NCBI GenBank assembly: GCA_910585195.1
Contig: CAJUCX010000011.1
Span: 1 to 38,697 of the forward strand
DNA length: 38,697 bases
Reading direction: 5' to 3'
DNA from: an uncultured Christensenellaceae bacterium
GTDB taxonomy: Bacteria > Bacillota > Clostridia > Christensenellales > CAG-314
Translations under genes and position numbers: made by a program
Shown here: positions 30,274-38,697 of the stretch, piece after piece
Layout of the letters: the number at the start of each line of letters is the position of its first letter
Position numbering within the stretch: position 1 is the stretch's first letter
Notes under the pieces: generated by a model
What the model was told of the DNA's origin: nothing
The model's database searches: none
The model's input: only the letters and a program-made list of their open reading frames with translations

Positions 30274-32619
30274 ATGAAAATTAACGTTTCTGACAAAATA
30301 AGACAGGGCAGATTTTATCTCGACGGCGGTTTCGGCAGTGCAATTATAGAGCGCGGCTTTACGGTAAAAAACTCTGTTACTATGAATATTACGCACCCGC
30401 AAGTCGTCAAAGAAATTCACGACGGCTATTTTCGCGCGGGCAGCGACATTGTCTGCACAAATACTTTCGGCGCAAACAGGCTTAAACTCAATGACGCAAA
30501 ACAACTTTCGGAAGTCATAACCAAAGGCGTACAAATCGCACGAGAGAGCGCAGGGTCTGACAAATACGTGGGGTATGACTGCGGTCCGTTGGGAGAACTG
30601 TTGGAGCCGTTCGGCGATTTGAGTTTCGACGATGCATACGGTTATTTCAGCGAGCAGGCAAAGATAATAAAAGATTTGCCTGTCGACTGTGTAATTTTGG
30701 AGACTTTTACCGACCTTAAAGAACTTAAGGCGGCGGTATTGGCTTTTAAGGAAAACACGAATTTTCCCGTTTGGACGAGTATGTCGTTCGAGCAAAACAA
30801 AAGGACTTACACGGGCGTATCTATCGCAAGTTTTGTTTTGACGGCGCAGGGCTTGGGCGTTGACGCGATAGGCTTAAACTGCGGTTTGGGTCCGGAACTG
30901 ATGTTTGACAACGCGCAGGAGCTTACAAAGTTTGCAAACGTGCCGTTGTTTATCAAGCCAAATGCCGGTATGCCTTATTTTAAGGACGGTAAAACGCTTT
31001 ACGACGTTGACAGCGTTTTGTTTGCCGAGCAGATGGAAAAAATCGCAAAACTCGGCATAAACGGTCTTGGCGGCTGTTGCGGAACTACCGACGAATTTAT
31101 AAAACGTACGGTAGAAAAAACCGAAAATTTGCCGTTTGTGTTGTTCCACAACAAAACCGATTCGGTTTGCAGCGCAAGCAAGATTGTGGAGTTAAAACCT
31201 ACGCTTGTAATAGGCGAAAGAATAAACCCTACAGGCAAACCGAGATTAAAGCAAGCGCTTATAGACAGAGATTTTGACTATCTTGTGTCTTTGGCATCAG
31301 AGCAGACGGAGCAGGGCGCGGATATACTCGACATAAACGTCGGTATGGGCGGCATTGACGAAACTTATTGTTTGACTAAGGCGGTGGCGGCGGTACAGGC
31401 GGTTTCCGACTTGCCGGTAACGCTTGACAGCAGCAGAAAGTCCGCTTTGGAAAGCGCATTGCGTCAGACCGTAGGCGTAATGATTATCAATTCCGTAAAC
31501 GGAGAAGAACAAAGTATGGCAGACGTGTTTCCGTTGGCAAAAAAATACGGGGCGTATATAGTCGGTTTGTGTCTTGACGGCAGCGGCGTGCCCGAAACTG
31601 CGGAAGAACGCATTGCGATAGCAAAGCGCATTATCGCAGGGGCGGAAAAATACGGCATAGCAAAAGACAAGTTGCTTATCGACGCGCTTACTATGGCGGT
31701 AAGCGTAAACAAAGACAACGCGCAAATAACCGCACAGACGGTAAAACGCCTGCACGAAGAACTCGGCGTCAAAACCGTGTTGGGTCTGTCAAACGTTTCT
31801 TTCGGCTTGCCTAACAGAAACGTCATCAACGGCGTGTTTTACGATATGATGATTAAAGAAGGGCTGACCTGCGCTATAATTAACCCAAGTCTTAAACTCG
31901 ACGACAACAAATTTGCCTATGCAGCATTAAAAGGTCTTGACGAAGGCTGTCAGGAATATATAAAAAACGTCGCAGGCATTAAGGAAGAAGTAATATCTTC
32001 CGCAAAATTAACCATTTACGACGCGGTGTTGAAAGGGCTTAAAGGCGAGTGCCTTGCATTGTTTAAGAGAGACGTAAACGAAAGCAACTTTATGTCGGTA
32101 ATAAACGACGAAGTTATACGCGCTCTCAACGACCTCGGTCAAAGATACGAGGACGGCAAGGCGTTTTTGCCGCAGCTTATCGCAGGGGCGGAAAGCGCAA
32201 AGACAGTGCTGGACGAAATTAAAGCTGCTTATATGAAAGAAAGCGGTACGGAAAAGGCAATTATGCTTATTGCCACGGTAAAGGGCGACGTGCACGACAT
32301 AGGCAAAAATATAGTAAAAGCAGTGCTGTCTAACTACGGCTATAAAATTATAGATTTGGGCAAAGACGTGGGCTTTGATAAGATTTTGGAAAATATAAAA
32401 ATCCATCACCCGTCGATAGTAGGTTTGTCTGCGCTTATGACTACTACCCTCGACAATATGGCGGAGATAGTAAAGCAAATAAAATCCTATGACAAAAATA
32501 TAGTCGTTGCAGTAGGCGGCGCGGTGGTTACGCAAAGTTTTGCCGATATGATAGGCGCCGATATATATTCCAAAGACGCGCAGGAAGCGGTAAGAAAGTT
32601 AAACGAAATTTACGGTTAA
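30274..32619 (+). CDS. metH: Cobalamin-dependent methionine synthase (without activation domain)
   Basis: This 781-residue protein methylates homocysteine using methyl-THF. Domain order: homocysteine S-methyltransferase barrel (1 to about 285; zinc Cys in GLNCG and GGCCGTT), pterin-binding barrel (about 300-560; VIGERINPTGKP, DINVG and INSVNGE), cobalamin cap and B12 Rossmann domain (about 565-781; DVHDIG at 672-677 with the cobalt ligand H674, then GLSALMTTTLDNM). The usual fourth domain is absent and is supplied by the preceding gene. The ATG at 30274 follows an AGGTAA site; an upstream in-frame GTG at 30235 lies without one. Confidence 0.95.
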   Translation: MKINVSDKIRQGRFYLDGGFGSAIIERGFTVKNSVTMNITHPQVVKEIHDGYFRAGSDIVCTNTFGANRLKLNDAKQLSEVITKGVQIARESAGSDKYVGYDCGPLGELLEPFGDLSFDDAYGYFSEQAKIIKDLPVDCVILETFTDLKELKAAVLAFKENTNFPVWTSMSFEQNKRTYTGVSIASFVLTAQGLGVDAIGLNCGLGPELMFDNAQELTKFANVPLFIKPNAGMPYFKDGKTLYDVDSVLFAEQMEKIAKLGINGLGGCCGTTDEFIKRTVEKTENLPFVLFHNKTDSVCSASKIVELKPTLVIGERINPTGKPRLKQALIDRDFDYLVSLASEQTEQGADILDINVGMGGIDETYCLTKAVAAVQAVSDLPVTLDSSRKSALESALRQTVGVMIINSVNGEEQSMADVFPLAKKYGAYIVGLCLDGSGVPETAEERIAIAKRIIAGAEKYGIAKDKLLIDALTMAVSVNKDNAQITAQTVKRLHEELGVKTVLGLSNVSFGLPNRNVINGVFYDMMIKEGLTCAIINPSLKLDDNKFAYAALKGLDEGCQEYIKNVAGIKEEVISSAKLTIYDAVLKGLKGECLALFKRDVNESNFMSVINDEVIRALNDLGQRYEDGKAFLPQLIAGAESAKTVLDEIKAAYMKESGTEKAIMLIATVKGDVHDIGKNIVKAVLSNYGYKIIDLGKDVGFDKILENIKIHHPSIVGLSALMTTTLDNMAEIVKQIKSYDKNIVVAVGGAVVTQSFADMIGADIYSKDAQEAVRKLNEIYG

Positions 32620-32659
32620 GCAGTAAATTGCTTTAAGTAATCAAGTAGTATACAAAATT

Positions 32660-32735
32660 CCCCGCCCTTAATGCTTTGGCATTAAGAGCGGGGCTATAAA
32701 AAAGCACCGCAACTAAAATGAGTTAAGGTGCTTTT
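32660..32735. terminator. Hairpin plus terminator between metH and a convergent cupin gene
   Basis: First hairpin: CCCCGC-C-CTTAATGC / GCATTAAG-A-GCGGGG (32660-32693), very stable. Second: AAAGCACC..AACT / AGTT..GGTGCTTT (32701-32734), flanked by A- and T-runs so usable in both directions. Confidence 0.85.
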
Positions 32736-32739
32736 ATGT

Positions 32740-33060
32740 TTATTGTTTAGTTACCGTAATGCCAATCATTACCGTTTGCGTATCTGCATTATTCCATACC
32801 GAGTGAGGCACGCTGCCGTCGACCAAAAAACTCTCGTCTTTTTTGACGATTACGGTTTTTTCGTTAAGCAAAATTTTTGCTTCGCCTTGCACGACTATAA
32901 ACAAATGGTCGTGAGAGTGCGTGTGCAGTTGAGTAGGTCCGCCGCCGTTCGGCTCCATATACGCGATGGCAACGTCTGCAATTTGTCCGCCGTTTTCAAA
33001 CAGTTTTTTTGCCTTAAAACCAACGTGTTTTGGCGGAGTAAAAAATTCTTGTCTTTCCAT
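32740..33060 (-). CDS. Small cupin-domain protein
   Basis: This 106-residue cupin_2 protein has motif 1 as TQLHTHSHDHLFIVVQGEA and motif 2 as DGSVPHSVWNN; the metal-binding histidines are visible. Function beyond small-molecule or metal binding cannot be told. Single gene; GGAGAG site upstream. A hairpin CCGTTGC/GCAACGG (33090-33110) lies in its leader. Confidence 0.9.
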   Translation of the reverse strand: MERQEFFTPPKHVGFKAKKLFENGGQIADVAIAYMEPNGGGPTQLHTHSHDHLFIVVQGEAKILLNEKTVIVKKDESFLVDGSVPHSVWNNADTQTVMIGITVTKQ

Positions 33061-33089
33061 AGTCTTATCTCTCCTTTTCTTGTCTTACC

Positions 33090-33110
33090 CCGTTGCTCGC
33101 TCGGCAACGG
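33090..33110. other. Hairpin between dinB and the cupin gene
   Basis: CCGTTGC and GCAACGG pair perfectly over 7 bp around TCGCTCG. On the minus strand no T-run follows, so it is a poor terminator for dinB and may instead be part of the cupin leader. Confidence 0.45.
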
Positions 33111-33206
33111 CGGTTTTGTTTATTTTACTCTTTTAATATAAATTTTGCAACAACAAAAGAAAAAATTTTGAAAATACAGAAATAAAAGATATAAGAAACG
33201 GGAAAA

Positions 33207-34448
33207 TTATCCACGCTTAAATGGCAGTAAATCTTCGTCATCGTTGTTTTTGTCTGCAATAAAATCGGCGCCGAAATAGTTTGCTCTTGCAATCGCACCA
33301 AAACCGTATTTGCCGCGTATGGCGTCCATTGCATTCTCCAACTTTTCGCTTTTTTGGGTGTCTTGCGCAAAAAAATTTTCCTGTACGCTTCCGCCGCACT
33401 TTTCTATGTTGGATACCGCCACCGTGATGGTGCGAAGTGGCGCGTCGCTATCCGGGTGCCAGTTGGCTTTAAGCAGCTGCACCGCGGTGCCGGCAATTTC
33501 CTTTGCGACGTGATTTGACGACGGCATAGGCTTTTGCCGCGAAAGATGTTCCAAATTGCTGTTGCGTAAATCCAAAGAAACTGTTTTGCCTATGACGTTG
33601 TATCTCCTCATACGGGACGCTACCATTTCGCTTAAAAAATAAATTACCGCGGACGCGTCTGCATAAGTGTCCAAATCTTTGTTGGTAGTGGTGCCGTGTC
33701 CTACGCTTTTTACTTCTCTTTCTTCATCGGCTTTGTTGACAGGCGTATAGTCGCGACCGTTTGCGGCGTCAATCATTTTTATGCCGTTTATGCCGAACAC
33801 TTCTTTCATAAGCAAGTCGTCTGCCTTTGCAAGTTGACCTATTGTAAAGATATTGTATTTCTTCAAACTTTCCGCCGTTTTTTTGCCTATCATTATCATT
33901 TCGGATACGTCTAAGTTCCAAACCGTATTGCGGAAGTTTTCTTTTGAAATTACCGTCGTTGCGTCGGGCTTTTTCATATCAGACCCGAGTTTTGCAAAAG
34001 ACTTGGTAAAAGATACGCCGACGGAAATTGTAAGTTCCGTTTCTTTTTTTACGCGTTCTCTTATTTCGTCAGCAATTTTCTTTCCGCTGCCAAACAAGTT
34101 AAGACTGTCGGTTACGTCAATCCAGCATTCGTCCAGACTGAAAGATTCCACACGGTCGCTGTATTGCAGATAAATGTTTTTTACTTTTCTGGAATAATCT
34201 GCATAAGCGTTGTGGTGGGGCGGTACGCAAATTAAGTCGGGACATTTTTTGCGCGCTTGCCAAACAGTCTCGGCGGTTTTTACTCCAAGCGCCTTTGCCT
34301 CGTTGCTTTTTGCCAAAATTATGCCGTGTCTTACGTCTTTGTCGCCGCATACCGCCACGCAGTAACCTTTTAACGAAGGATTTAATATACATTCAACCGA
34401 TGCGTAAAAATTATTCAAATCGCAGTGCAAAATACATCTTTCTTTCAT
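33207..34448 (-). CDS. dinB: DNA polymerase IV (Y-family, translesion synthesis)
   Basis: This 413-residue polymerase carries D10 in LHCDLNNFYASVE, D106/E107 in FSLDECW, KSFAKLGSDMKKP and the helix-hairpin-helix region near 205-235. The C-terminus DDEDLLPFKRG is a likely sliding-clamp-binding peptide (LLPF). Promoter TTGACT (34486-34481)-N17-TAAAAT (34463-34458) on the minus strand; the ATG follows 9 nt after the -10, so the mRNA is leaderless or nearly so. No LexA box is recognised. Confidence 0.95.
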   Translation of the reverse strand: MKERCILHCDLNNFYASVECILNPSLKGYCVAVCGDKDVRHGIILAKSNEAKALGVKTAETVWQARKKCPDLICVPPHHNAYADYSRKVKNIYLQYSDRVESFSLDECWIDVTDSLNLFGSGKKIADEIRERVKKETELTISVGVSFTKSFAKLGSDMKKPDATTVISKENFRNTVWNLDVSEMIMIGKKTAESLKKYNIFTIGQLAKADDLLMKEVFGINGIKMIDAANGRDYTPVNKADEEREVKSVGHGTTTNKDLDTYADASAVIYFLSEMVASRMRRYNVIGKTVSLDLRNSNLEHLSRQKPMPSSNHVAKEIAGTAVQLLKANWHPDSDAPLRTITVAVSNIEKCGGSVQENFFAQDTQKSEKLENAMDAIRGKYGFGAIARANYFGADFIADKNNDDEDLLPFKRG

Positions 34449-34457
34449 TATAATAAA

Positions 34458-34486
34458 ATTTTAGTTTCAAAAAAACAAAAAGTCAA
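34458..34486 (-). promoter_or_regulatory. dinB promoter
   Basis: TTGACT and TAAAAT are 17 nt apart on the minus strand; the transcript would begin only 2-3 nt before the ATG and no ribosome binding site is present. The remainder of the gap (34487-34689) is AT-rich without gene. Confidence 0.7.
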
Positions 34487-34689
34487 GTTGTGGTGCATTC
34501 AAAATTTCAAGTTGCATAAACTCTAAAATATTAAAAAAAAACTTCTAAACAGTTTTCTAAACGGAAAAATATTTGCAAAAATCAAATGCAAAAAATCGGC
34601 ACTTGTAGAGATAGTTTACACTTTGTATATTAAAAATTTTGTCAAGGATTTTCACTAAAAAAAATTAAAAAAAATTTTATAAAAAGCCC

Positions 34690-34768
34690 TTGACTGACGT
34701 ATAGTGTATGACTATAATAAATTACAATCTGTTGAAATTTTTTTTGTATAAACCACAATATATTGTGT
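34690..34768 (+). promoter_or_regulatory. nrdD promoter with two NrdR-like boxes
   Basis: TTGACT (34690-34695) and TATAAT (34713-34718) are 17 nt apart. The spacer holds ACTGACGTATAGTGT (34693-34707), an imperfect NrdR box. The untranslated leader holds a perfect palindrome CACAATATATTGTG (34754-34767). The matching GTGT ends lie 61 bp apart, close to six helical turns. NrdR, the ATP/dATP-sensing repressor of ribonucleotide reductases, is the likely ligand. Confidence 0.7.
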
Positions 34769-34834
34769 TTTATCGCAAAACTAACACAGTTTTCATAAAT
34801 GGTAAAATTTGGAAATCCGACACAGGAGGGAATT

Positions 34835-36955
34835 ATGCTTCAAGTTATCAAAAAAGATGGTACGCACGAAGATTACAACGTGCAAAAAGTAGTCGTAGCG
34901 GTAAACAAATCCGCATATCGTGCTTTGGTGTCTTTTACGCCTCAGGAAGAAAAAGAAATCTGCCGACTGGTTGACAAAAAAATCAAGTCTTTCGGAATAG
35001 ATAAAATTCCTATCGCTACTATGCACAACGTGGTTGAAGGCGCGTTGGAGCAAATCAAGCCGGAAGTCGCAAAGAGTTACCGCGATTATCGCAATTACAA
35101 ACAGGATTTCGTGCGTATGCTTGACGACGTATATAAAAAGAGTCAGGCAATTATGTACATCGGCGATAAGGAAAACAGCAACTCGGACAGCGCTCTTGTG
35201 TCTACAAAAAGGAGTCTTATATTTAACCAACTCAACAAAGAGTTGTATCAAAAATTTTTCTTAAACAACAACGAATTGCAAGCGTGCAGAGAAGGTTACG
35301 TTTACGTGCACGATATGTCTGCGCGCAGAGATACTATGAACTGCTGTTTGTTTGACATTGCGTCGGTATTGAAAGGCGGTTTCGAAATGGGCAACCTTTG
35401 GTATAACGAGCCTAAAACATTGGACGTTGCATTCGACGTAATAGGCGATATAGTGCTTTCTGCGGCAAGTCAGCAATACGGCGGTTTTACCATTCCGCAG
35501 GCGGACAAAATTCTTGCGCCTTATGCGGAAAAATCGTATGCAGTGCTTATAGAAAAATATAAAAATTTGGGTTTAGAACAGGAAAAGGCAGAACAAGCCG
35601 CTCTTGCAGACGTAGAAGAAATGTTCCGTCAGGGCTTTCAGGGTTGGGAATATAAATTCAACACCGTTGCAAGTTCGCGCGGCGACTATCCGTTTATTTC
35701 TGCTACTTTCGGTCTTGCTTCCGATCGTTTCGGTAAAATGGCGTCGGTTATGATGCTTGAAGTAAGGCGCGGCGGTCAGGGCAAAAAGACTTGCAAAAAA
35801 CCTGTATTGTTCCCTAAACTTATTTTCTTGTATGACGAAAATCTGCATGGTCAGGGTAAACCGTTGGAGGACGTTTTCGAAGCAGGCATAAGATGTTCGG
35901 CAAAGTCTATGTATCCCGATTGGCTGTCTTTGACGGGCGAAGGCTACGTGCCTAGTATGTACAAAAAATACGGCGAAGTAATAAGCCCTATGGGTTGCAG
36001 AGCTTTCCTTTCGCCTTGGTATGAAAGGGGCGGTATGGTGCCTGCCGACGAAGACGACAAACCGGTGTTTGTAGGCCGTTTCAACATAGGCGCGGTAAGT
36101 TTGCATTTGCCTATGATTTATGCCAAAGCGCAGAGAGAAAGCAAAGACTTCCACGAGGTTTTGGACTATTATCTCGAACTTATAAGAAACCTTCATTTGC
36201 GCACTTACGCTTATCTTTCGGAAATGCGCGCAAGCACAAATCCTCTTGCATACTGCGAAGGCGGCTTTTACGGCGGACACCTTAAATATAACGAAAAAAT
36301 AAAACCGCTGCTTGACTCTGCTACTGCGTCTTTCGGCATAACCGCGTTAAACGAGTTGCAGCAGCTTTACAACGGCAAGTCTATTAAAGAAGACGGCGAG
36401 TTTGCGCTGGAAACTTTGAAGTATATCAACGACAAGGTAAACGAGTTTAAGCAAAAAGACGGCAGATTATATGCAATTTACGGCACGCCTGCGGAGAGTC
36501 TCTGCGGCTTGCAGATAGAGCAGTTCCGCAAAGAATTCGGCATTATAGAAAACGTTTCGGACAGGGGATACGTTACAAACAGTTTTCACTGCCACGTAAC
36601 GGAAGACATTACGCCGATTGAAAAACAAAACAACGAAAGCCGTTTTTGGAATTTGTGCAACGGCGGCAAAATTCAATACGTCAAGTATCCTATTGATTAC
36701 AATATAGAAGCGATAAAATCGTTGGTAAGACGCGCTATGAAAATGGGGCTTTACGAAGGGGTAAATCTTTCTCTTTCTTACTGCGACGATTGCGGTCATC
36801 AGGAACTCGATATGGACGTCTGCCCTAAATGCGGAAGCAAAAACCTTACTAAAATAGACAGAATGAACGGTTATCTTTCCTACTCGCGCGTAAAGGGCGA
36901 TACGCGCCTGAACGCCGCCAAAATGGAAGAAATTAAAGACAGGAAGAGTATGTAA
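34835..36955 (+). CDS. nrdD: Anaerobic ribonucleoside-triphosphate reductase, class III
   Basis: This 706-residue glycyl-radical enzyme makes dNTPs from NTPs without oxygen. An ATP-cone regulatory domain comes first (about 1-90), then the catalytic barrel (SPMGCRAFLSPW, FNIGAVSLHLP, YGTPAESLCG). Near the end are four zinc-binding cysteines (CDDCG and CPKCG) and the glycyl radical site G679 in RMNGYLS. The ATG at 34835 follows ACAGGAGGG; an in-frame ATG at 34799 has no site. nrdG begins directly after its stop codon. Confidence 0.96.
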   Translation: MLQVIKKDGTHEDYNVQKVVVAVNKSAYRALVSFTPQEEKEICRLVDKKIKSFGIDKIPIATMHNVVEGALEQIKPEVAKSYRDYRNYKQDFVRMLDDVYKKSQAIMYIGDKENSNSDSALVSTKRSLIFNQLNKELYQKFFLNNNELQACREGYVYVHDMSARRDTMNCCLFDIASVLKGGFEMGNLWYNEPKTLDVAFDVIGDIVLSAASQQYGGFTIPQADKILAPYAEKSYAVLIEKYKNLGLEQEKAEQAALADVEEMFRQGFQGWEYKFNTVASSRGDYPFISATFGLASDRFGKMASVMMLEVRRGGQGKKTCKKPVLFPKLIFLYDENLHGQGKPLEDVFEAGIRCSAKSMYPDWLSLTGEGYVPSMYKKYGEVISPMGCRAFLSPWYERGGMVPADEDDKPVFVGRFNIGAVSLHLPMIYAKAQRESKDFHEVLDYYLELIRNLHLRTYAYLSEMRASTNPLAYCEGGFYGGHLKYNEKIKPLLDSATASFGITALNELQQLYNGKSIKEDGEFALETLKYINDKVNEFKQKDGRLYAIYGTPAESLCGLQIEQFRKEFGIIENVSDRGYVTNSFHCHVTEDITPIEKQNNESRFWNLCNGGKIQYVKYPIDYNIEAIKSLVRRAMKMGLYEGVNLSLSYCDDCGHQELDMDVCPKCGSKNLTKIDRMNGYLSYSRVKGDTRLNAAKMEEIKDRKSM

Positions 36956-37447
36956 ATGCGTTATCACAATATCACAAAAGACGATATGCTAAACGGCGAT
37001 GGTTTGCGCGTGGTGCTTTGGGTTGCCGGCTGCAACCATATGTGTCAGGGGTGTCAAAACGCTTTTACTTGGGATGCGGAAGGCGGTTTGCCTTTTGACG
37101 ACGCCGCCAAGGAAGAAATTTTTGCCGAGTTGAAACAGTCGTACGTCTCAGGCATTACCTTTTCCGGCGGCGACCCGTTGTTTCCTCAAAACCGTGCGGA
37201 CGTAGAAAAACTTATATATGAAATTAAAGAAAAATTTCCGCAAAAAACCATTTGGCTTTACACCGGCTACGACTGGAAAGACGTCAAAGATTTGCCTTTT
37301 ATGAATCAGGTTGACGTGCTGGTCGACGGAATGTACATAGAGGCGTTGAGAGATACCAAACTGTTTTGGCGCGGCAGCAGCAACCAGAGAGTAATAGAAG
37401 CAAAGAGAAGTTTAACGGAGGGCGGTATTATACTGCATTGCGATTGA
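36956..37447 (+). CDS. nrdG: Anaerobic ribonucleotide reductase activase (radical SAM)
   Basis: This 163-residue radical SAM enzyme installs the glycyl radical on NrdD. The cluster motif CxxxCxxC is C26, C30 and C33 in VAGCNHMCQGCQN; GITFSGGDPLFP is the SAM-binding GGxP-type motif. It starts on the base after the nrdD stop and its TGA overlaps the dut ATG (TGATG). Confidence 0.95.
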   Translation: MRYHNITKDDMLNGDGLRVVLWVAGCNHMCQGCQNAFTWDAEGGLPFDDAAKEEIFAELKQSYVSGITFSGGDPLFPQNRADVEKLIYEIKEKFPQKTIWLYTGYDWKDVKDLPFMNQVDVLVDGMYIEALRDTKLFWRGSSNQRVIEAKRSLTEGGIILHCD

Positions 37448-37959
37448 TGGAAAAAATAGCGAAATTTTATAAAGTGTCGGAAAAACAATTTACAGACGCT
37501 TACGTGGAAGAATTCAACTGTAATTTGCAACAGGCAAAAGAAGTTTACGCCAACATAAAACTGCCGAAACGCGCAACGACCGGCAGCGCGGGTTATGACT
37601 TTTTTTCAACCGTTGACGTAAAATTAAACGCAGGCGAAGGTGTAAAAATACCTACCGGCATACGGGCGGAAATCGCAGACGGTTGGGTATTGCAAATATA
37701 CCCTAGGAGCGGGCTCGGCTTTAAGTTCAGAGTGCAACTCGACAATACGGTTGGCATTATAGACAGCGACTATTTTTACAGCGACAACGAGGGACATATA
37801 TTCGTAAAAATCACCAACGACGGCAAAAAGGGCAAAGTTGCGGAATTGTCGCAGGGCACGGGATTTGCGCAAGGCATTTTCCTTCCGTTTGGTATAACTG
37901 TAGATGACGACGCTACACAAAAACGCAACGGCGGTTTCGGCAGCACGGGCAACTGCTGA
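37447..37959 (+). CDS. dut: dUTP diphosphatase (dUTPase)
   Basis: This 170-residue trimeric-type dUTPase hydrolyses dUTP to dUMP. Motifs: GSAGYDFFS (1), YPRSGLGFKF (2), NTVGIIDSDYF (3), GTGFAQGIFLPF (4) and RNGGFGSTG (5). It carries an extra N-terminal segment (about 35 residues, KIAKFYKVSEKQFTDAYVEE) beyond the usual 140-150 residues. The ATG overlaps the nrdG stop, so it is translationally coupled within the nrdDG-dut operon. Confidence 0.93.
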   Translation: MEKIAKFYKVSEKQFTDAYVEEFNCNLQQAKEVYANIKLPKRATTGSAGYDFFSTVDVKLNAGEGVKIPTGIRAEIADGWVLQIYPRSGLGFKFRVQLDNTVGIIDSDYFYSDNEGHIFVKITNDGKKGKVAELSQGTGFAQGIFLPFGITVDDDATQKRNGGFGSTGNC

Positions 37960-38066
37960 TTGGGAATTATAGAAATGCCTTTGCAATTTTTATTTGGATG
38001 TCAATCGACATATTAAGAGAAATACGGGGTTATTATTAAAAATAATTATATATAAAGGAGTAAGTT

Positions 38067-38603
38067 ATGAGTAAATATTCAGGTACACAAACAGAAAAAA
38101 ATCTGCACGCGGCATTTTCGGGTGAATCGCAAGCGAGAAACAAATATACTTTTTTCGCCTCGGTTGCCAAAAAAGAGGGATTTGAACAAATTGCCCAAAT
38201 CTTTATGAACACCGCCGACAATGAAAAAGAACACGCAAAAATGTGGTTTAAGGAACTTTCCGGTATAGGCGACACGGCGCAAAATCTGCAAGCCGCAGCC
38301 AAAGGTGAAAATTATGAATGGACGGATATGTATGAAGGGTTTGCTAAAACTGCGGAAGAAGAAGGCTTCAAAGAACTTGCACAAAAGTTCCGTATGGTAG
38401 GCGCAATAGAAAAACACCACGAAGAGCGTTATCGCGCTTTACTCAAAAATGTAGAAACCGCTGCGGTTTTCGAAAAGAGCGAAATCAAGGTGTGGGAGTG
38501 CCGTAACTGCGGTCATATCATAGTGGGCAAAAAAGCGCCGGCAGTTTGTCCTGTTTGCGCTCATCCTCAAAGTTATTTTGAAATCAGTGCGGAAAATTTT
38601 TGA
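38067..38603 (+). CDS. rbr: Rubrerythrin
   Basis: This 178-residue protein has an N-terminal ferritin-like di-iron domain (ligands E20, E53 and H56 visible, then EKHHEERY) and a C-terminal rubredoxin-like centre (C145, C148, C161 and C164). It reduces hydrogen peroxide in anaerobes. AAAGGAG lies before the ATG. The leader has a 6-bp dyad ATTATT-AAA-AATAAT (about 38031-38045) that might be a PerR-like site. The sequence after the stop (38604-38697) shows no gene. Confidence 0.95.
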   Translation: MSKYSGTQTEKNLHAAFSGESQARNKYTFFASVAKKEGFEQIAQIFMNTADNEKEHAKMWFKELSGIGDTAQNLQAAAKGENYEWTDMYEGFAKTAEEEGFKELAQKFRMVGAIEKHHEERYRALLKNVETAAVFEKSEIKVWECRNCGHIIVGKKAPAVCPVCAHPQSYFEISAENF

Positions 38604-38697
38604 TTTATTTTTGCAATAATTTATTTAATAGAACCGACACGGCAAATGCGCACTTCCCATAGGGAATTAAAAAACTAAATTATTAAGAGTTATACTT

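Noticed and set aside
38031..38045. PerR box upstream of rubrerythrin
   Set aside because: Only a 6-bp AT dyad is present; the match to the known 15-bp consensus is too loose to call.

Overview
The window is a low-GC stretch of a Gram-positive anaerobe, most likely an unclassified member of the Clostridia. Strong AGGAGG-type ribosome binding sites, Rho-independent terminators and sigma-A promoters point to Firmicutes. Class III (oxygen-sensitive) ribonucleotide reductase NrdDG and rubrerythrin point to anaerobic life. A YtaF-type sporulation membrane protein points to a spore-former or a descendant of one. No taxonomic marker is present, so the genus cannot be named from this sequence.

Layout. 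(a) 1-1634: a TGCAA-rich, apparently degraded low-complexity remnant, then an IS481-like DDE transposase with its own promoter. (b) 1635-1710: an intact tRNA-Asn(GTT), used as an integration site. (c) About 1666-14419: an integrated element of about 12.7 kb between two exact 81-bp repeats of the tRNA-Asn 3' part plus its terminator. From left to right, on the minus strand, it carries a tyrosine integrase, an HUH rolling-circle replication initiator, a hairpin-rich non-coding region, a small protein, a Zot/pI-like assembly ATPase, several membrane or secreted proteins (one with InlB-type repeats), small basic proteins and a candidate ssDNA-binding protein. This is the gene content of a filamentous phage (inovirus). 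A divergent control region with dyad operators separates the minus-strand phage operon from a plus-strand block: an XRE repressor, a zinc-knuckle PD-(D/E)XK nuclease-like protein, a coiled-coil two-TM protein and a type II toxin-antitoxin pair that ends 4 nt before attR. (d) 14420-38697: ordinary chromosome, starting with a truncated DUF1893 remnant. It then has cupin/MerR, a membrane acyltransferase, tRNA-Pro, a lone FakA-like domain with a diacylglycerol-type glycosyltransferase, ytaF, tRNA-Ser, an SDR, two unknowns, galE, a HhH-GPD DNA glycosylase, small membrane and regulatory genes, an ACT/UPF0210 pair, a metF-reactivation-metH operon, a cupin, dinB, an nrdD-nrdG-dut operon with NrdR-like boxes, and rubrerythrin.

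How it works together. In the prophage, the XRE protein probably holds down the leftward operon promoter, whose -10 lies inside one of three ATATTA...TAATAT dyads. The replication, coat/adsorption and Zot genes would make and export ssDNA virions, while integrase allows lysogeny in tRNA-Asn, which is restored by the phage attP. The plus-strand genes look like lysogenic cargo (superinfection exclusion or defence, plus addiction). Within the phage operon a rightward promoter, two small hairpins and a terminator outline a 65-70-nt RNA just upstream of zot, which is the most unexpected signal here. Methionine synthesis is split: MetH lacks its C-terminal reactivation domain and the preceding gene supplies it. 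The nrd operon couples dNTP production to dUTP removal. Several chromosomal genes lack a ribosome binding site and have a -10 box 6-9 nt before the start codon, which suggests leaderless mRNAs.
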